A DNA stretch of 64,000 bases from Cryptomeria japonica. Its lineage: Eukaryota; Streptophyta; Pinopsida; Cupressales; Cupressaceae. The position numbers and the translations under genes are program-made. The DNA lies in the NCBI RefSeq assembly GCF_030272615.1, contig NC_081409.1:914798340-914862339 (forward strand), written 5' to 3'. The first letter of the stretch is position 1; every line of letters starts with the position of its first letter. The notes beneath the pieces were generated by a model. The model saw nothing but the letters and a program-made list of their open reading frames with translations. It was not told where the DNA came from and did no database searches. Positions 60,739 to 64,000 of the stretch are shown here, one piece after another.

Positions 60739-62315
60739 GTAATGTCCCCTTCTCATTGCTGCTCTTTCAGTGGTCCATTAGCCTATTCTTGAGACCCGTA
60801 GGCTAGGTGGAATGAAGAATGAGGGTCTAGCATTGATGACACAAGGACTTACTATTTTTAGGAAGTCAAGGAATGACCATTCTGGTGTTATTGTCCTATT
60901 GAGTTCTCCATGTTTTGCCTCTGGACGCGATGATCATGCTTTTCTGAGCATTAATTCTTGACTTACTATTTTTAGTAAGTGACTGTGTGGCACAATTCTA
61001 TTTTTGGCAGTAGACAGGGTTCTGATTCTGCAGCAGTTCTGTGGGCGTCCGGGCTCAGTTTCATCCTGGTTGTGATAATAATCAGTACGGGAGTCATTTG
61101 CGACATAATTAAATATTATTTCCTTATCCTAAGGTTAATATTTAATTAATCTGTTTATTGGCTATTGGTTTATAAATTTGTGATTAATGCCTATTTTATC
61201 CTAAGTTTTGGCGAAATTCAGATGTACTATGGGATGTAGAAATATTTTAGAAGAATATTATTTCACATTGCATCTCCATTATTTGCCTAAGTGTTTAACG
61301 TGGGTCCTCCCCCTTTTTGGGCGTGAGTTTTGACTTAGGAGAAAGTGGCGCTACATTTGGGTCCACATGTAGTGGAATGAAATTCAAATGCAAGGCGTGG
61401 AATTTGGAGGAATGGCATTTGAATTCGAAGAGTGAAGTTATAAATAAGAGGCTTGGGCTCCCATTTGCACTATCTTTGAAAATTGCATCGTTATGCTGCT
61501 GGTTTGGCTACTGAAAATCTGAGCTTTGAAGTTGGCTTCCTAGCTGAGTCTCAGTTTCGTACTTGCAATAGAGTACCTAGCTGTGCCCTTGTGTTCCCAT
61601 TGCAGATTGGTTAATGAGTTGCAGATTATGGAGTGATTGATGTTGGATTTGATTGTTTCTGGTTGCTGGTTGTGGGACTGCTGAAAGTGAAATTTACTCA
61701 TATCTCTTAACCAGGCGACTCCATCCATCTGGGTACCGGCTCATCCTTCCTTCCATGCCATGGCGATACAATGTGTGAGTTTTTAGCATTTAAAACTAAG
61801 CAATGAATTTAATAGATAAAATTGAAGTTCCTATGCTAGGCGTGGGTTTTCTATTTGCATTGGGATGTGTGCAAAATAAAAATGGGTTTGTTTGGGATGT
61901 GGCTTTGATTGGTTGTCATTGCATTTGATGTACGGTGGGATTGGGATTGATTTGAATCAATTCGGGTAAAAATTGAGTGAGTTATGAGTGTTTTTATGTT
62001 TCCATGGGCTGCTGAAAACTGTACTTTCAGCCTGCTGATCAGTGTAACAGAAAATTACAGTCTTGTTGTAGAAATCTGCAATTATTCTCCTCATCTCATC
62101 TCAATATTGTAAGGTTGTTTCAGTAGTACTGATCATCCCTTCTTTCTGTTTTCATTTGTAATTCCCACTGCATAAGTGGAAGAGGCTGACTTGCCGTCTT
62201 CTAAGTTTTGTAATTTAGTTTTTGTATTCTGTCCTCCCGTTGAATAAGTGGTCGAGTGATAAGTTCAATACAATGGTCCTCCCGTTGAAATATGCGGTAG
62301 AGTGATAGTTTAATG
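60739..62315 (+). repeat. LTR-like block (TGTAATGTCCCC family), interrupted on the right
   Basis: It starts TGTAATGTCCCCTTCTC at about 60736-60739. A TATA box TATAAATA lies at 61439-61446. The R/U5-like part carries two TCCTCCCGTTGAA words at about 62231 and 62277. No LTR end was found before the hAT termini begin, so it is probably truncated by the hAT insertion. Confidence 0.5.
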
Positions 62316-62440
62316 CATAGTTGAACTACTCGCGACTCGGCTCGACTCGCCAAGCCCCTGGGGCGAAAACTCGGCGAAAACTCGGAAAAACTCGACGAAA
62401 AACTCGGCAACTTAAAAACACGCTTAAACTTAGTAAAAAA
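62316..62440. repeat. Putative 3' terminal/subterminal region of a hAT transposon
   Basis: TAGTTGAACTACTCGCGACT is followed by clustered AAACTCGGC words: AAAACTCGGCG, AAAACTCGGAA, AAAACTCGACG and AAAAACTCGGCAAC at 62366-62412. Clustered subterminal repeats are typical transposase binding sites of hAT elements. The other end and the 8-bp duplication are outside the window. Confidence 0.5.
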
Positions 62441-62658
62441 CGCATTTTTTTTGCAATTTTTAATGAGAAGATGCATCCAAAGAGTCAATAAATGATAACA
62501 CAAAAGAAACAAGCTGATTCTAGATATATTTAAATGCAAAGTGTCTACAAAATCACATCCTCATGAGGAATGCTGATGGCTGGAAGCTTGAAGCAAAATA
62601 GTAAATTACTAAATAGTTTTTGTAAAACCAAAAGTAAATACATCATCACAAATTACAA

Positions 62659-64000
62659 TTACAACTTCCTCTTCCCAGCTCTAGCAAAAACATGGGGAGA
62701 GGTAGAACTAGAGGGTCTAGACTGTCTAGTCGTATAAGTCTGCTGTGGGACTGGGCGTGACTGTGCCTCCTCGCTCGGTATGGTTGATTGAGACTCATTC
62801 TCCATCCTGGATGAAGCTATGTCTCCACCTGCCTCTGGCACTGGCAATGAATCCTCATCCTCATCCTCATCCTCATCCTCCTCAATGTCATCCAGCCTGA
62901 AACCAAATCCACCCCCCTCCTCCATAGCCTGCCTCTCCAAATCAGTGATGTCAGTGTCGGAAAACAATGGAGGCTGCTCCTGTGATGTCCAATCACTGTA
63001 AGGATCTATATCATCCAAGTCAATTGGACCACCTTCTAGTTCCTCTACCTTCTTTACGCGCAATCGAAGATTATATTGCACGTAGACAAGGTCATTGAGC
63101 CGTTTCTGCGCTAACTTGCTCCTCTTCTTCGTGTGGATTGCTTCAAACAAGCTCCAATTGCGCTCACAATTGGATGAACTGCAAGGCTGACATAAGACTC
63201 TGAGGGCAAATTTTTTGAGATGTGGGGTGTTTCCACCCCAATTTTGCCACCAAGCATCTGCAAAATAAATAAAATGGAAAAGTTAGAAAGCAAAGAGAAA
63301 AGAGAAAACATAATTTATCAATCATTTTAGTCTTTAGATCCCAAAATCCAAATGGCAAATGTTATACCTGGGGTTTGAGTGGTTCTTCCTCTCCTAGCCA
63401 GCTCTGAAGAGAATAGCTTACCCCTTCCTCCCTCATAATTTTGGAGCTCACTCACAATGAGGTCTCTCTCCTCAACATCAGGTACCATCCTCTCAATGCA
63501 TGTACTGAGGCCCTCCATGACTTCTCCATTCGAATCTGAGTAAGAACCCCCGAACCTAAAACGAGGGTTGAGGAAGTACCCTGCTGCATGAATGGGTTGG
63601 TGGAGCTGATTGTTCCACCTCCTATCAACAATTTCCCAAATGGGATCAAATTTGAGCCTATCCCCCTTGTAGTAATTTTTGATAGACTCTTTGGCCCTAT
63701 CCATGGCCTCATAAAGATATCCCATTGGGGTTTTATCCCCATCCACCAAGCGAAGAACTCGAACCAAGGGCTCTGACACCTACAATTGAAAAATACAAAT
63801 TACAAAAAGATCAAAATTTAAATAATGAAGTTACAAATTAGTAATGAGAGACTTGAATCAAAAATAACTAAAATTTAAAAATTAAAGTTTTGAAGTAACA
63901 ACCTTCACAATCTCTGCAGCCCTTTGTGCAAATTGGTTGTCGAAGACTATGCATGCGACAGCCTCTCCTTCAGGCTTCTTTGAATAAGGTGAGTTAAGCC
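62659..64000 (-). CDS. hAT-family transposase, C-terminal exons (partial, runs off the right edge)
   Basis: Three exons on the minus strand. The first, 64000-63903, is cut by the window edge; the second is 63779-63368 and the third 63257-62659. Introns 63902-63780 (123 bp) and 63367-63258 (110 bp) have GT...AG ends, and both junctions keep the frame (phases 0 and 1). Exon 2 encodes VSEPLVRVLRLVDGD then MGYLYEAMDRAKESI, the DUF659-side core of plant hAT transposases. Exon 3 begins AWWQNWGGNTPHL and reaches CERNWSLFEAIHTKKRNKL-like sequence, i.e. the C-terminal hAT dimerisation domain (NCERNWSLFEAIHTKKR here), then an acidic ED run and a basic KRKL end. No stop or frameshift is seen in these exons. 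It would bind the element ends and excise them. It may be an active or recently active transposase; the catalytic N-terminal part is not visible. Confidence 0.82.

Overview
This window looks like a piece of a large, repeat-packed plant nuclear genome, most probably a gymnosperm (conifer). Almost all of it is LTR retrotransposons nested in one another, with LINE and hAT remnants, AT-rich LTR blocks and only one small candidate host exon. There is no bacterial-type gene organisation, and I recognised no rRNA or tRNA gene.

Layout. 1-2700: AT-rich LTR-like sequence. 2979-5813: remains of a gag-like element, consisting of an unrecognised ORF, degenerate zinc knuckles and a polypurine tract. 6245-9726: a long unrecognised coding region with no pol domain, ending in three polypurine tracts, followed by a Sirevirus-type LTR (9727-10907). 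12551-33071: a non-autonomous LTR element (LTRs of about 350 bp, tRNA-iMet primer site, G-rich polypurine tract). It is split by a 17.5 kb Ty3/gypsy element of the Tat type (13874-31364, minus strand, exact GTTGG target duplication). The Tat element is itself interrupted in gag by a solo LTR (26014-27218, exact CATAG duplication). 33072-36240: a 245-bp triplication, LTR-like AT-rich sequence and the 3' end of a plus-strand LINE. 36690-41490: a decayed minus-strand LINE. 42100-42380: a candidate host promoter and first exon with a signal peptide. 44042-50397: LTR-like repeats and microsatellites. 50398-59291: a complete Ty1/copia Sirevirus-type element on the minus strand. 60739-62315: a further LTR-like block. 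62316-64000: the 3' part of a spliced hAT transposase gene, running off the window.

The most interesting unit is the Tat element. In element orientation it has a GCGTCTGTG-repeat leader, a gag-protease ORF carrying a G-patch, then pol with RT, two RNase H domains and integrase. Downstream of pol, on the opposite strand, lies a spliced plant mobile domain (PMD) gene. The first intron of that gene holds the same GCGTCTGTG repeat in its own sense orientation, followed by an array of eight small hairpins whose loops are conserved while their stems covary. The two LTRs differ at only 3 of 785 positions, yet gag-pol and PMD together carry 12 in-frame nonsense codons and no frameshift. This suggests a defective copy that was mobilised recently.

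Throughout the window, old coding regions (Tat, PMD, copia, and the ORFs at 2979 and 6245) die mainly by TAG/TGA nonsense rather than by indels. This fits cytosine deamination in heavily methylated DNA. All calls come from reading the sequence and from recalled family motifs; no database search was run.
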